A stretch of DNA of 64,000 nt from Lamellibrachia satsuma (GCA_033239005.1 BSQZ01000006.1:9809162-9873161), one strand, 5' to 3'; shown: positions 1-14,231, numbered from the stretch's first letter. Made by a program: numbers and translations. The notes: generated from the sequence alone by a model not told the origin.

Positions 1-2547
1 ACATTCTTTCAGGCGTTCTTCATAACTAAGGTCTCTAAGTTCTGGAATCATTTTAGTTGCTCTCCTTTGTATGCGTTCAAGCGTATCTATATCCTTCTTA
101 CGATATGGTCTCCATGCTTGTATACAGTATTCTAAATGGGGTCTAACTATTGCTTTATAAAGAGGCATAATTAACTTTTTTCCCTTGTATATTATGTTTC
201 TTCTAATCAATCCAAGAATTTGATTACCCTTTGAAGCTGCAATACCACACTGCTCTGAAACTTTCATATCAGCGCTTATTGTAACTCCTAAGTCCTTTTC
301 TTTTACAGTAGTACCAAGAACAGTAGCTCCCATTTTATAGTTTACATTCAAGTTCCCATGTCCTGTATGTAGGCATTTACATTTCCCAAAATTGAACAGC
401 ATCTGCCATTTCTCAGACCATTTCACTAATCTGTCTAGATCGTTTGTAAATGTTGTTTATCACCATCAGTATTAACCTTTCTAAACAGTTTTGTGTCGTC
501 CCGCAAATTTCAGTACGTTACTTGTTATACTGTCGCCCAAGTCATTGATATAAATTAAGAATAATATAGGTCCTAATACTGATCCTTGAGGTACCCCACT
601 CAAAACCGATTTCCAATTTGAAACTTCGCCATCTACTACAACTCGTTGTCTTCTGTCAGTCAGCCATTGTTCTATCCAGTCAGTTATGCTATCCCGATAC
701 CATGGGCTTTTAATTTAAGTAGCAATCTTTGATGTGGCACTTTGTCAAAAGCTTTCTGAAAATCTAAGTAGATAATATCTACTGGCGATCCCTCGTCTAT
801 CCACTTAGTGATTTCTTCCAAAAACATAACACATTTGTTAAGCATGACCTCGCTTTAAGGAATCCATGTTGAGATGAATTTAATAATTTATGCTTAACGA
901 GGAAGTCCACCATATGGTCTTTAATTAACCTTTCTAATAATTTACAAATCACTGACGTTAAACTCACTGGTCTGTAATTCTCTGACTTATTTCTCGAACC
1001 CTTTTTAAATAATGGTATGATGTTTGCTTCTTTCCATTCAAACGGAACAACTCCTCTTTTAATGACAAGTTGAATACTCTTGCAAGTGGTATACTGATTT
1101 GATCTACTGTTTCCATTAGTAATTTTGGAGGAATCCCATCCACTCCCGGTGATTTGTTATCCTTCATTGCCTTTATTTTCCTAGCTACCAATTCTGGAGT
1201 TACAACTAACGGTCCTAAATAGTCAGATTTAGTCCCCTGAAATTTAGCATCAGCAACTGGTAATGAACTAATATCTTCTTTTGTAAACACTGAACTGAAG
1301 TAACCATTTAGGTCTTCCGCCATTAAAAACCCCTGTGATATTATATTTCCAGCACTGTCTTATAGAGGTCCAACCTTGTCTTGTACGTTTTGTTTACTCC
1401 TGACATATGCATAAAAACTCTTGCTGTCAGTTTTTATGTTACATGCCAGTTTTTGCTCATAGCTTCTTTTAGATTGTCTGATTTCAGTTGTAGCTGCATT
1501 AAGTGCCTCTTTGTATTTTGCATAGTCTTCTTCCTTTCTGGTACGCCTATAAACCCTCCACATAGTTTGTTTTAGCATTATTTTTCTAATTGCCTCTTTT
1601 GACACGTGTTTCTTTCTACACCGTTTTCCTTGTTTTCGGAAGGGAACAAATTTATCAATGATACTCTCAATTTCATATTTTAGAATATTCCAACATTCAA
1701 TTGCAGTCTTATTCATCAGCATGTTATTCCAATCTAGCTGTGCTAAGTATTTTCTCATATCTTTGTAGTTACCTTTGTGGAAGTTTCTCTTGTACGTTTT
1801 CTTATTTTTACTTTCTGATTTTACATTGATGTCAAAATGTATTTGATTATGGTCACTATTACCCAATGGTTCAAATATTTTTACATTGTCCACTAATTCT
1901 TTTTGTGATGACAAAACTATATCTAATACATTTTCTCCCTTGGTTGGTTCTAGTACGTGCTGAGTAAGAAAGCTATCCTCGATTAAACATATAAATTGTT
2001 GATCCTCAATCCCTGTGCTCTCTAGAGAATTCCATTGTATGTGTCCATGGTTAAAATCTCCCATTATGATACATTCCCCTTTACTAACTTCCTTTATAGC
2101 GTTTTTTATTTTTGTGTTGTCCTCTTCGCTTATGTTTGGACTTCGGTAAACTAATCCAATAGTTAATTTTGAATTTCCTGAAACAATTTTGCACCAAACA
2201 GCTTCTTCGCAATCTGCTTCCCTTTCTTGTTTTATTTCATAAGCCTGAATAGATTCTTTAACATATAAAATAACTCCCTCGCCCCTTCTTCCTATTCGAT
2301 CTTTCCTAAACATTACGTATCCTGTCAGTCCTAATTCAGCATCTGTTATATCTATGTTGGCCCATGATTCAGTTATACCAATTATGTGAGGGTCAATATC
2401 TTCTACCATAATGTTTAATTCGTTTTTCTTATTTACTATGCTCCTTGCATTTAAACATACGCATCTATAACCTTTTTCAGAGATGTTTTTCGGATGATTT
2501 GATATTGGTTTATCTGTGCTAGTGGTCTCTTGTTCTGCTTGAGACAC
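1..2547 (-). pseudogene. LINE ORF2 (endonuclease-reverse transcriptase), broken copy A
   Basis: The endonuclease part (2547-1360) is open for 395 codons and shows LNARSIVNKK, ESW, MGDFNHG and the SDHNQI catalytic block. A stop codon at 1357-1359 then interrupts the same frame, which resumes at about 1323 with the RT N-terminal block PGVDGIPPKLL. Frame is lost again near 1060, just after the block that in copy B reads EEGIVPSEW. The RT catalytic motif (FADD in copy B) falls at about 500-520 and is disrupted by an extra base. The protein would nick target DNA and reverse transcribe the element RNA, but this copy cannot make it. No upstream ATG fits, and the open stretch begins with GTG 23 bases after the ORF1 stop. 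Confidence 0.85.
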
Positions 2548-2569
2548 CTCTAGGTAACCCCCTGCTCTT

Positions 2570-2805
2570 CTAGTTTAAAGAATGTTTACTTCCAAAAATA
2601 TTTGTCATTGTACCCAAGTCGCTATCTACTGCTGCTGAAAGTTTGTCCGCGAATACTGCCGCCCTTTCCACTTAAATGAAGCCCATCCTTCATGTACATA
2701 TCACCCTCCCAACAAAACTTTCCCATAAATCCACAAATCCAACTTCCTCTTCCCTACACAGCCTCTGGACTAACATGTTAATTGCCATCCCCGACAATAT
2801 AGTTA
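2570..2805 (-). pseudogene. LINE ORF1 C-terminal esterase-like remnant, copy A
   Basis: Read on the minus strand, this segment gives the end of a CR1-type ORF1 with an SGNH-esterase-like fold: a GFVD block, then KDGLHLSGKG (the Asp/His-containing last block of that family), then a tail ending in SLN and a stop at 2570. It needs two frame changes, one just before the KDGLHL block and one just after GKG. It is truncated on its 5' side by the TA repeat. Copy B preserves more of the same domain. Confidence 0.65.
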
Positions 2806-2827
2806 GTTATAAGGTCTATGTACAGTG

Positions 2828-3722
<895 letters not shown>

Positions 3723-4014
3723 TCAGACAATAGTGTAGCGGTTTTCAACTGGGACGTCCCGTCCGATGAAATCCCTATAGAAACTCTCGCGAATGTCGAC
3801 ATACTGGCGCCGCACAAAGGCGCTCTTCGATGCGACTCCACCGACGACAACGGAGAAGATGACGGCACCGAATATGACGACGACGACAGTGGAATACGTG
3901 TGAAAGGCCGTCCACTCGCAACTCTCGCTCCTCGCACGCATCGCTGACACGTACAAATCTTGTTGCATGGCGCGATTCTCTTCCAGAAGAGTCGAGTTGC
4001 GATTAATTAGATTC
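3723..4014 (-). CDS. terminal exon: heptad-like segment, transmembrane helix and short tail
   Basis: Minus-strand last exon of the gene that includes 8055-8840. The acceptor (CTACAG) lies just before 4014, and the exon joins in phase 2 to the donor at 8055, giving F-R-N-L at the junction. It encodes about 97 residues: a polar stretch RNSTLLEENRAMQQDLY, then CEWTAFHTYS, then a strongly hydrophobic helix (TVVVVIFGAVIFSVVVGGVA), then a basic tail FVRRQYVDIRESF ending VENRYTIV and stop. The C-terminus T-I-V fits a class I PDZ ligand. Its first part is duplicated at 7838-7885. The sequence upstream of the acceptor is the 3' end of a LINE, so the polypyrimidine tract seems to come from the transposon. 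The product is not named; the membrane role is inferred from hydrophobicity. Confidence 0.6.
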
Positions 4015-4164
4015 CTGTAGATTAACAAAGATTTAACAAGATTGCCATCTCGAACAACAAGTTCCAAATGGCAAGTGGACAAGGAAGCCATTGGCTTATC
4101 GAGAGTCCAACAATTTTCTCATCTATGTGTAGCCCGCCTTATCAGATATCTGTCAATTCTATTT

Positions 4165-6834
4165 TTAAACATTCACACTACTAGCATTAACACAATCGTT
4201 TGGCAGTTTGTTCCATTCATTTATCACCCTCTGTGAGAATGAGTACTTTCTCATGTCCAACCTACACTGCTCCTTAACTAATGCTGCTTTGTGTCCTCTG
4301 GTTCTACTGCCTTCTTTAAGTTTGAAGAACATATTCCTATCAACATCCTCATAACCGTTCACTATTGTAAACACTTCTATTTGGTCTCCTATTAGTCTCC
4401 TGGTCTCTAGTGTTGTCAAACCACATTGTAATAAGCGACTTTCGTAACTAAGGTCTCTTAATTCTGGAATCATCTTAGTTGCTCTTCGTTGTATTCTTTC
4501 TAGCTTATCTATGTCTTTTTTACGATATGGCCTCCATGCTTGAATACAATATTCCAAATGTGGTCTAACTATTGCTTTGTACAGGGGTACAATTAGATGT
4601 TTCTCCTTATACGTGATAGTTCTCCTAATTAGGCCTAGAATTTGATTTCCCTTCGAAGCAGCAATCCCACATTGCTCTGAAACTTTCATGTCAGCATTAA
4701 ATGTTACTCCTAAATCCTTTTCTTGTGTGGTTCTACCTAGTACAGCATCCCCCATTTTATATTCCTCGTCCATATTTCCATGTCCTATGTGTATACATTT
4801 ACACTTCCCAAAATTGAATAACATTTGCCATTTTTCTGACCATTTAACTAATTTTTCTAGATCATCCTGTAAACTTTGTTTATCTGTATCATTAGTAACC
4901 TTTCTGAATACTTTTGTGTCATCTGCAAATTTGAGTACTTTGCTAGATATGTCATCCTCCAAATCATTTATATATATTAAAAACAGTATAGGGCCTAACA
5001 CTGATCCCTGTGGTACCCCACTCAAAACAGATTTCCAGTTTGAAATCTTACCATCTACTATTACTCTCTGTCTTCTGTGTGTAAGCCACTTTTCTATCCA
5101 GTTGATTACATCATTGCCTATACCATGGGCTTTTAGTTTAAGTAACAATCTTTGATGTGGCACTTTATCGAAAGCTTTCTGAAAATCTAAGTAGACAACA
5201 TCCACTGGTGACCCGTGATCTACCCACTTTGTAATTTCTTCTAAAAAACATAAGAGATTGGTTAGACATGACCTTGCTTTTAGGAATCCATGTTGAGATG
5301 TATTTATTAATTTATGTTTTATGAGGAATTTCACCATGTGGTCTCTAATTAATGTTTCAAGTAATTTACATACAACTGATGTTAAACTCACTGGTCTGTA
5401 ATTTTCTGGCTTCTTCCTCGATCCCTTCTTAAACAGCGGCGTAACGTTTGCTTCTTTCCATTCTGAAGGAACTATTCCTTCTTCTAGTGACAAGTTAAAT
5501 AAGTTTGCAAGTGGTGTACTAATTTGATCAACAATTTCCTTTAGCAGTTTTGGTGGTATCCCATCAACTCCAGGTGATTTATTACCTTTCATCTTCTTAA
5601 TTTTCTTTGCTATCATTTCAGGAGTTACAAATAACTGCCCTAAATATTCTGATGTATTGCCCTCAAATTTAGTCAATGGAACTGGAAGTGAGCTGATATC
5701 TTCTGTGGTAAAAACTGAGCTGAAATACTCATTCAGGACCTCTGCCATTTGGAACCCATCTGAAATTATGTTTTCACTGTTGCTTTCCAGTGGTCCGACC
5801 TTATCTCGAACTTTCTGTTTACTCCTTACATAAGCATAGAAACTCTTGCTGTCATTTTTTATATTACCTGCCAATTTTTGTTCAAAGGTTCTTTTAGATT
5901 TTCTAATTTCAGTAGTAGCTAGGTTGAGTGCCTCTTTGTAGTTGGTGTAGTCTTCTACATTTCCAGTGTGTTTATAGACCTTCCACAGCATCTGTTTGTG
6001 AGTAATTTTTCTAATAGCTTCTTTTGACAGGTGTTTTTTCCTGGATCTTTTCCCTTGTTTTCTTAATGGAATAAATTTCTCAATAATGCCCTCAATCTCA
6101 TATTTTAAACAAGTCCAGCATTCTGTTGCTGTCTTGTTCTTCAGCAAATTATTCCAATCTATATTTGCTAGATATGTTCTCATCACTTTATATCTGCCTT
6201 TGTTGAAGTTCCTCCTCCATTGTTTTTTATATGTATTCCCTGTTTTTACTTTTATATTAAAATGGATTTGGTTATGGTCACTTGAACCCAAAGGTTCGTG
6301 TACTTTAACATTGTCAACTAATTCATTTTGAGAAGACAAAATTAAATCTAACACATTCCCACCTCTGGTTGGTTCCAAGACATGTTGAGTAAGGAAACAA
6401 TCCTGTGTTAGAAGTAGAAACTGATGGTCGTCACCTCCAGCACTCTCTAATGATTCCCATTGTATATGGCCATGGTTAAAATCACCCATTATAACACATT
6501 CTCCCTTGCTCACCTCCCTTATCGCCTTTTGTAATTTTACATCTTCCTCTTGTCCTATGTTAGGACTACGATAAACTACTCCTATTGTTAATGTTGAGTT
6601 CCTGGTAACTATGTTACACCAAATTGCTTCCACACTATCTGCTTCACTTTTCAGTGTAATTTCATATGCTTGGATAGATTCTTTAATATACAAAATTACT
6701 CCACCTCCCCTTCTTTCTCGTCTATCCTTCCTAAACATTACATAGCCTGTCAGTGCTAACTCAGCATCTACTATATCTTCATTTGCCCATGATTCTGTGA
6801 TGCCTATTACATGAGGATCAATATCTGCTACCAT
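4165..6834 (-). CDS. LINE ORF2: APE endonuclease plus reverse transcriptase
   Basis: An 889-codon open frame. Endonuclease, residues about 1-210: ESW, GGGVILY, MGDFNHGHIQW, SSDHNQIHF. RT, about 410-700: [66 protein letters not shown] and the catalytic FADDTKVF. The C-terminal region with LERIQRRATKMIP is typical of the CR1 group. Expected function is target-primed reverse transcription of the element RNA. The frame starts late: the first LINE residues (CLNARSIVNK) lie just upstream in another frame, so one indel near 6853 separates them. A one-base loss in a T run near 4162 ends the frame early; the conserved end lies about 40 bases further on. Confidence 0.9.
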   Translation of the reverse strand: MVADIDPHVIGITESWANEDIVDAELALTGYVMFRKDRRERRGGGVILYIKESIQAYEITLKSEADSVEAIWCNIVTRNSTLTIGVVYRSPNIGQEEDVKLQKAIREVSKGECVIMGDFNHGHIQWESLESAGGDDHQFLLLTQDCFLTQHVLEPTRGGNVLDLILSSQNELVDNVKVHEPLGSSDHNQIHFNIKVKTGNTYKKQWRRNFNKGRYKVMRTYLANIDWNNLLKNKTATECWTCLKYEIEGIIEKFIPLRKQGKRSRKKHLSKEAIRKITHKQMLWKVYKHTGNVEDYTNYKEALNLATTEIRKSKRTFEQKLAGNIKNDSKSFYAYVRSKQKVRDKVGPLESNSENIISDGFQMAEVLNEYFSSVFTTEDISSLPVPLTKFEGNTSEYLGQLFVTPEMIAKKIKKMKGNKSPGVDGIPPKLLKEIVDQISTPLANLFNLSLEEGIVPSEWKEANVTPLFKKGSRKKPENYRPVSLTSVVCKLLETLIRDHMVKFLIKHKLINTSQHGFLKARSCLTNLLCFLEEITKWVDHGSPVDVVYLDFQKAFDKVPHQRLLLKLKAHGIGNDVINWIEKWLTHRRQRVIVDGKISNWKSVLSGVPQGSVLGPILFLIYINDLEDDISSKVLKFADDTKVFRKVTNDTDKQSLQDDLEKLVKWSEKWQMLFNFGKCKCIHIGHGNMDEEYKMGDAVLGRTTQEKDLGVTFNADMKVSEQCGIAASKGNQILGLIRRTITYKEKHLIVPLYKAIVRPHLEYCIQAWRPYRKKDIDKLERIQRRATKMIPELRDLSYESRLLQCGLTTLETRRLIGDQIEVFTIVNGYEDVDRNMFFKLKEGSRTRGHKAALVKEQCRLDMRKYSFSQRVINEWNKLPNDCVNASSVNV

Positions 6835-6982
6835 AATGTCTAACTCACTTTATTTACTATGCTCCTGGCATTTAAGCATACACATTTAAGTTCATTGTCT
6901 GAAATTATTGGTGAACATTTCTTTGGATGTGTATTTGTAGTAGTACTCCTTTGAGTTTTCTCTGTCAGTTCCCCCTGCGCAT

Positions 6983-7544
6983 CTAGTTTAAATAATCTAT
7001 GGTACCTGTGCCCTCGTCGACAACTCTGACAAACTCACACGCAAGAACTGCAGCGCCCCTTCCCTGTCAGATGAAGTCCATCTCTCATGAAAAAGTCACC
7101 TCTTCCCACAAAGTTTAACCACATGTCTACGAAGCCTACTCCCTCCTCCATACATACCTTCTGTACCTGTGTGTTGATCGCCATCCTTCTACAGTTCCTA
7201 TATTCCTCACCCCTGCCTCCCATTATTGGTAATATCCCCGACAATACGATCTGCCCAACTCGTGCCTCTTTAAGTGTCTTGATCAACCTCCTGTACTTAC
7301 CAATGATGGCTGACGTTCCCTCCTTATCTGCATTGTTCGTTCCCACATGCACGAGAACAGCACCTCCCGTGCCACCACCCATGACCTGTCCTGCCTTCTC
7401 TGCTATATCCTCTACTTTTGCCCCTGGTAGGCATACTGTTATGTCATCTCCTCTATTTACAATTTTATCCACTTTCCTAATGATGGAATCCCCCATAAAT
7501 ACCCGGGCTTTCCTCGCTTTCCCCCTGTAACCGGACACATGCAC
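6983..7544 (-). pseudogene. LINE ORF1 C-terminal SGNH-esterase-like domain, copy B
   Basis: Open from 7544 to 7035 (169 residues): FMGDSIIRK is block I with the nucleophile-type GDS, LVHVGTNNA is the Gly/Asn block, and RDGLHLTGKG holds the Asp and His. Such a domain is known in ORF1 of CR1/L2-type LINEs, where it is thought to bind nucleic acid or lipid. The 5' part of ORF1 is missing. After GKG one extra G shifts the frame; reading on in the other frame gives AAVLACEF and ends DYLN-stop at 6983, parallel to copy A. Confidence 0.75.
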
Positions 7545-7833
7545 AGATATATGCTATTCTGATGGATTGATGTTTATTTTTAATTCATAAAACTAATGTA
7601 TGTTTATTATCTGGAAAGGTAAAACAGTCCTGTATAATTATAGTTGCTTTAGACGGAAATGGAACGCGCGCTGCTTGCATGGCAGGCGATAATTGTACTG
7701 CTGAACCATTCAGTTTCATCCGACTAGATTATCGTTTGGGTGTGTATTCGTGTCGGTATTGACACAGCCGCGACAAACCCGCGAATAAGGCTGTCCACTC
7801 GCAACTCTGGCTCGTCGAACGTATCGCTGACAC

Positions 7834-7885
7834 TTACAACTCTTGTTGCATGGCGCGATTCTCTTCCAGAAGAGTCGAATTCCGA
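7834..7885 (-). CDS. duplicated mini-exon (RNSTLLEENRAMQQEL), possibly alternative
   Basis: Minus-strand copy of the start of the exon at 3723-4014. The acceptor TTTTAAG precedes 7885 and joins in phase 2 to the donor at 8055, giving F-S-R-N-S-T. Two readings are possible. Read through, the frame stops at TAA (7834-7836) after QQEL, which would end the protein without the membrane helix. Alternatively, the perfect donor GTAAGT after 7838 makes a 48-base exon with phase-2 ends that would insert 16 residues before the terminal exon. Downstream similarity to the other copy continues (ESCEWTA-like codons) but with stops, so this looks like a partial exon duplication. Confidence 0.45.
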
Positions 7886-8054
7886 CTTAAAATGATGGGA
7901 GTATTGTCCAAATATCGAAAAACGTATGCGTTGGCCTGTTACAAGGGTACTAACACGCGGCGACACGCACGTCTGTCGAGAAAATGATCTTCTACAAGGC
8001 ATTTCCTCATGCAATTTGTCAGATAATGAGAAATATTTGGTTAACGGGACTCAC

Positions 8055-8840
8055 CTAAACGGCATCTCGAGGTAGTATTTACGCACTGCCTCCGACTGCT
8101 CGTGATACACGGACCTCGAGAGTCTGTTGGCTAGGTCCCAGCGTCCAATCTGCTTGAGACGCAATGCCAGATCCAAGAATGTCTTCCCGCGTCCCTCGTT
8201 GCGATCCCAGTTGAGCAGCAGATCGAGGCATGGGACATCCGACTCTGTCTTCCCTGTCAGAGGGTGTTCTGTCTGGTAGTGGGTCATGTGAAGCGCCTCT
8301 GATAAACGGCGACACCCGTCTTCCGTCAGATGGTCAGACACCATCATCAGTTGGTGAATGTTTATGTCAAACGTCGCGGATACTATCAATATCGTCTGCG
8401 TTAGGTACAGTGCTGCAATCGGCTGATGTACAAAGCGTTTGTGAAGATGCATAATCGATGGTTCAGTTTCTAAGAGATTTCGAATAGCATCGATTTTTAA
8501 ATAATACCGGTATAGATCTATGGCAGTGTTTTGACACCTTAAATTTGTCAAACTCTGTAGTTGGAGATTGATGCGTTGTTTGCGTAATTCATTGTGCGTA
8601 TTTATGTGACGTTGGTAACGCATTGTGACGTCATAAAACAGTATTGTTGCGTTAATCCACCACCAATCTCTAACAACGCCCTCTACCGAAAATGTGCACA
8701 GCTGGCCATAGACCAATATATCACACCCGCTGACGTGGCTGGCGAGGGTGACCACGAACAACGCGACCAACAGCCCTCGACAAAGATCTGCAGGATATCG
8801 ACAAATGTCTTCGAAGCCAGCGTAGCGAGATCTAAATTGG
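8055..8840 (-). CDS. exon with a death-domain-like fold
   Basis: A 786-base exon with phase-2 borders on both sides: acceptor CTCAG just above 8840 and donor AG/GTGAGT at 8055. It is open throughout (262 residues). Residues about 24-50 hold a hydrophobic stretch (LLVALFVVTLASHVSG) and about 140-160 another (IAALYLTQTILIVSATF). The last 95 residues look like a death domain: LMMVSDHLTEDGCRRLSEAL, then LLLNWDRNEGRGKTFLDLAL, then RLKQIGRWDLANRLSRSVYH. The LTxxxCRRL...LLxxW...LxxALxxIGRxDLA spacing is the basis for the call. Earlier exons would lie at higher coordinates and are not recognised. The family is adaptor-like in known proteins; no function is claimed for this one. Confidence 0.6.
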
Positions 8841-9549
8841 CTGAGGTCATTTGACCGAAGCCAATGGAAAAAACAAAGAATTAGCGCTCCAAGCTGTAGG
8901 CCTAACTAAGCCACAGGCTTAGACATGGCTAAGCAAAGAACATCCAGACAAACAATGTTCGAAATGAGGGGACCCCCCCCCCCAATAAGGCACGAGGGAC
9001 CTCCCAAAAAAGAAAAAAAATTTAGGCCCTAAGCTTGCGGGGTCCCACATTTTATCGTTGTACCGATGTAATTACCCTTCCGCTGTGTGAGGCTACTCTG
9101 GTTCGTCTGTGCTAGAACTCGACGGTTTTGTAGAACTCGGATCGATCTCGCAGCAAGAACTCGACAGTTTTCGCAGAACTCGATCGATCTCACAGCTAGA
9201 ACTAGACGGTTTTTGCAGAACTCAATATCATTATGTTGGTAGTTTAGATGATTCATTCAGCTCACTCTATTGTTATTCTGTTAATTTCTTTTAAAAACAT
9301 CTGAAATCATTCCACTCATATCATTGATGAGTGTGTGTTCTGTTGTTAAGGGCGCCATCTGTTGTGTCTAGTTGAAGCATATTTTACCTTGGCGTTTTAC
9401 TTCTCAGAATTACAGAGCACTGTGTCTGCATTACTCCAGTAATAACAGTTTACGCCACAATTTACAATTTAGTGAGGCAGTGACGCGAAAGTGCGATCAC
9501 ACATCACGCACATAATCTAATACGCCTGAAATGTCTAAGTTACTTACCT
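8841..9549. other. non-coding stretch with a short tandem repeat
   Basis: No supported gene. It contains a C-run near 8970 and, at 9110-9222, a tandem repeat listed separately. An upstream exon of the minus-strand death-domain-like gene could lie here, but I see none with clear splice borders. Confidence 0.4.
9110..9222. repeat. about 42-bp tandem repeat, 2.6 copies
   Basis: Three imperfect copies of a unit built on AGAACTCGACGGTTTT followed by GCAGAACTCGATCGATCTC. The copies differ by several substitutions, so the array is not recent. Confidence 0.75.
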
Positions 9550-10545
9550 AGTCCTCTTAGCTCAAGGTAGAGCACAGGGCCAAAACCAACGCACTATGTT
9601 ATTTGCGGCTTTCTTAATTTCTTTCCAGGTGGTTCCATGTTTCTTTACTTCCTCGGCTATTGATCTCCTCCAAGTAGTTTTTGGTATGCCTGTTTTTTCT
9701 TTTTCCTTGTCAATTGCAGCCTAATGCCTGTCTTGTGACATTTTTGGTTCGTTTTCGGAAGGTGGTTTTATCTTGCCATTTGGTTTTCATACATTTGCTA
9801 ATGAATGTTTGTAGCATTCAGGTTGTTGTCTTGGTTACTCTACATGTCTCAGAGTCATATAGCAGCACACTTTTCAATTTGGTGTTGAAGATTCTGATCT
9901 TGTTTCGTGTTGACAATGATGATGTGTTCCACACTGTCTTTAAAATGCTGAATGCATACCTGGGCTTTCCAATCCTGTTTTTGACATCTTCATCTGTTCC
10001 TCATTTGTCTGTCACAACGCTTCCCAGATAGGTGAATTTGTTGTCCTCCTCTATATATTTTCAGTCCAGCTGTACCTTAGCTTGTTGTGTACTGTTCGCC
10101 TTTAGTAGTTTTATGTTCTGTATGTTTATGTTCAAGCCTGACTTTTCCGCTTCCTGCGTCAATTTGCTGGAATTCTTTTGCATTTGTTTGCGTGTGTATA
10201 TGATAGTAGGCAGATGTCGTCTGCAAAATCTAGATCATCCAACTGTATAGTGAATGCATGTCCACTGGATGCCATTTTGGTCCTGTTCAACAGTCTCTCT
10301 CATTATTCAGTCTATCACCATGGTAAAAGTTAATGATGATAGGATGCACCCCTGTCTTACGTCAGTCTTTACTTCAAATGTCTTAGACAGTTTTCCATTA
10401 TGGATAACTTGGCAGGTGGAGTTTTCGTACATCTGCTGGATTAGTGTCAAACTTTGCTGGTATTCCATCAACATCCAGATAACGTCTCTGTCTACAGTAT
10501 CAAAAGCTTTCTCGGAGTGTATGAAATTAATATATAGGGGTGACT
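9550..10545 (-). mobile_element. RTE-like non-LTR retrotransposon relic (reverse transcriptase)
   Basis: Read on the minus strand with several frame changes, the segment gives an RT core: SEKAFDTVDRDVIW near 10510, VRQGCILS near 10350, then IQLDDLDFADD near 10220 as the catalytic block. Near the 3' side (about 9600-9680) it gives TWRRSIAEEVKKHGTTWKEI, typical of the end of RTE-type LINE proteins. Frameshifts and stops are spread through it, so it is inactive. The RTE clade is my recognition of the QLDDLDFADD and TWRR phrases; a related clade is possible. Confidence 0.7.
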
Positions 10546-10699
10546 GCCATGTCTAAGTATCGTAATTATAATGTCAAATCAAAAAAGAAACAGGCGGCAG
10601 TAAAACACCGCAAAAAACGGAATGCTTTGTAGTGGTGACACCTAGTAGGAGATTGTGCAAAGTAATTGCATAATGTAACAACGACAGGTGGCGCTGTTT

Positions 10700-10745
10700 C
10701 TTTCCCATCAACCATCGCCCTTTTCCGCCATTGTCGTCTTGCATG
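10700..10745 (+). promoter_or_regulatory. RPL38: putative RPL38 transcription start with 5' TOP tract and non-coding first exon
   Basis: A pyrimidine tract CCCTTTTCC at about 10718 followed by GCCATTGTCG resembles the 5' terminal oligopyrimidine start of ribosomal protein mRNAs, which allows growth-dependent translation control. A donor-like GTAGGT follows at about 10744. The next exon could begin after TTTATAG at 11410 and carries the ATG at its end. The inference rests on position and motif only. Confidence 0.4.
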
Positions 10746-11441
10746 TAGGTTTTGTTTAAGTTCGCGTGTTTAATCTGTCGGCATCGTTAGCATTGATCTA
10801 CAAAAACTCTGTCATAACATTGCTTTCCAATAAACAATATACCCTTGTATCGTAATTATGACAAAATAAAAAAAATATACCACTCACTATCGGGAGTAGA
10901 CGTATTTCATGCGGTGTTGCCTTATATGCAAGATGCGCATTTGTTGCAATAATTTTATATACATACGTCCTCATCAGCTGTTCTAAGCTAGTAGCCTTTT
11001 AACTGGTATTGGCCATTGTTTGTGCGGTGGGAAGTTGTCATTTTGTTCAAAACTAAGCGCACCAGAATTTGTCTAGTCTTGATATGATTGTATTTAATGA
11101 AGGTGCTGGAACTATTATGTTACGTTTGAATGCTAAAGCCTAAACATGTCAACTGTGCACACACTTTTCGTAATGTGTTTCCTACAACCAAGCGCCAAAC
11201 TTGAAAATATTTAGTAACCGCTTAGCCTTAGAAGGCTTAGTAATATCAACAAGCAACAAAAGCGCAACAAGAACCAGAAGATCCAGGAACAAGCTAGAAT
11301 CGGCTCGATAGTTCTTTCTAAGAATGTCTTCGATGAAGTATTACAACTGTACAGCTGTGTAGTTTTTGTGTACTTGTTAAATATTAACGTTTGTGTTCGT
11401 TTGTTTATAGTGGGTGTGTGGCCTGATCAAGAACTAAAATC

Positions 11442-14231
<2,790 letters not shown>

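Larger units (their letters stand above)
1..2805 (-). mobile_element. CR1-like non-LTR retrotransposon, copy A (decayed, runs off the left edge)
   Basis: Minus-strand LINE fragment. From its 5' side (high coordinates) it shows the C-terminal end of ORF1 (about 2805-2570) and then ORF2 (2547 down to base 1) with an APE-type endonuclease followed by reverse transcriptase. The reading is parallel to copy B at 4018-7545 over its whole length, including shared phrases such as PGVDGIPPKLL and NARSIVNKK. The 5' side is cut near 2805, where a TA microsatellite begins. The left edge of the window cuts it within the C-terminal part of ORF2. Assignment to the CR1 group of the jockey superfamily rests on the conserved endonuclease/RT phrases and the esterase-like ORF1 end, and is family knowledge rather than a search result. 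Confidence 0.85.
4018..7545 (-). mobile_element. CR1-like non-LTR retrotransposon, copy B (nearly full coding capacity)
   Basis: Minus-strand LINE lying in the last intron of the death-domain-like gene, in the same orientation as that gene. Order: ORF1 esterase-like end (7544-6983), ORF2 (about 6900-4126), short 3' UTR. The 3' end is placed near 4018 because the same 3' UTR string recurs at 44586-44672 and similarity stops at about this point, immediately before the splice acceptor of the exon at 4014. The 5' side is truncated at about 7545 within ORF1. Only small lesions break ORF2, so it is much younger or better preserved than copy A. Confidence 0.9.

Noticed and set aside
4688..6331. Plus-strand frames within LINE copy B
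   Set aside because: They are antisense shadows of the 889-codon ORF2.
8079..8454. Short frames on both strands overlapping the death-domain-like exon
   Set aside because: They are shadows of the 262-codon frame that has clean splice borders and a recognisable fold pattern.
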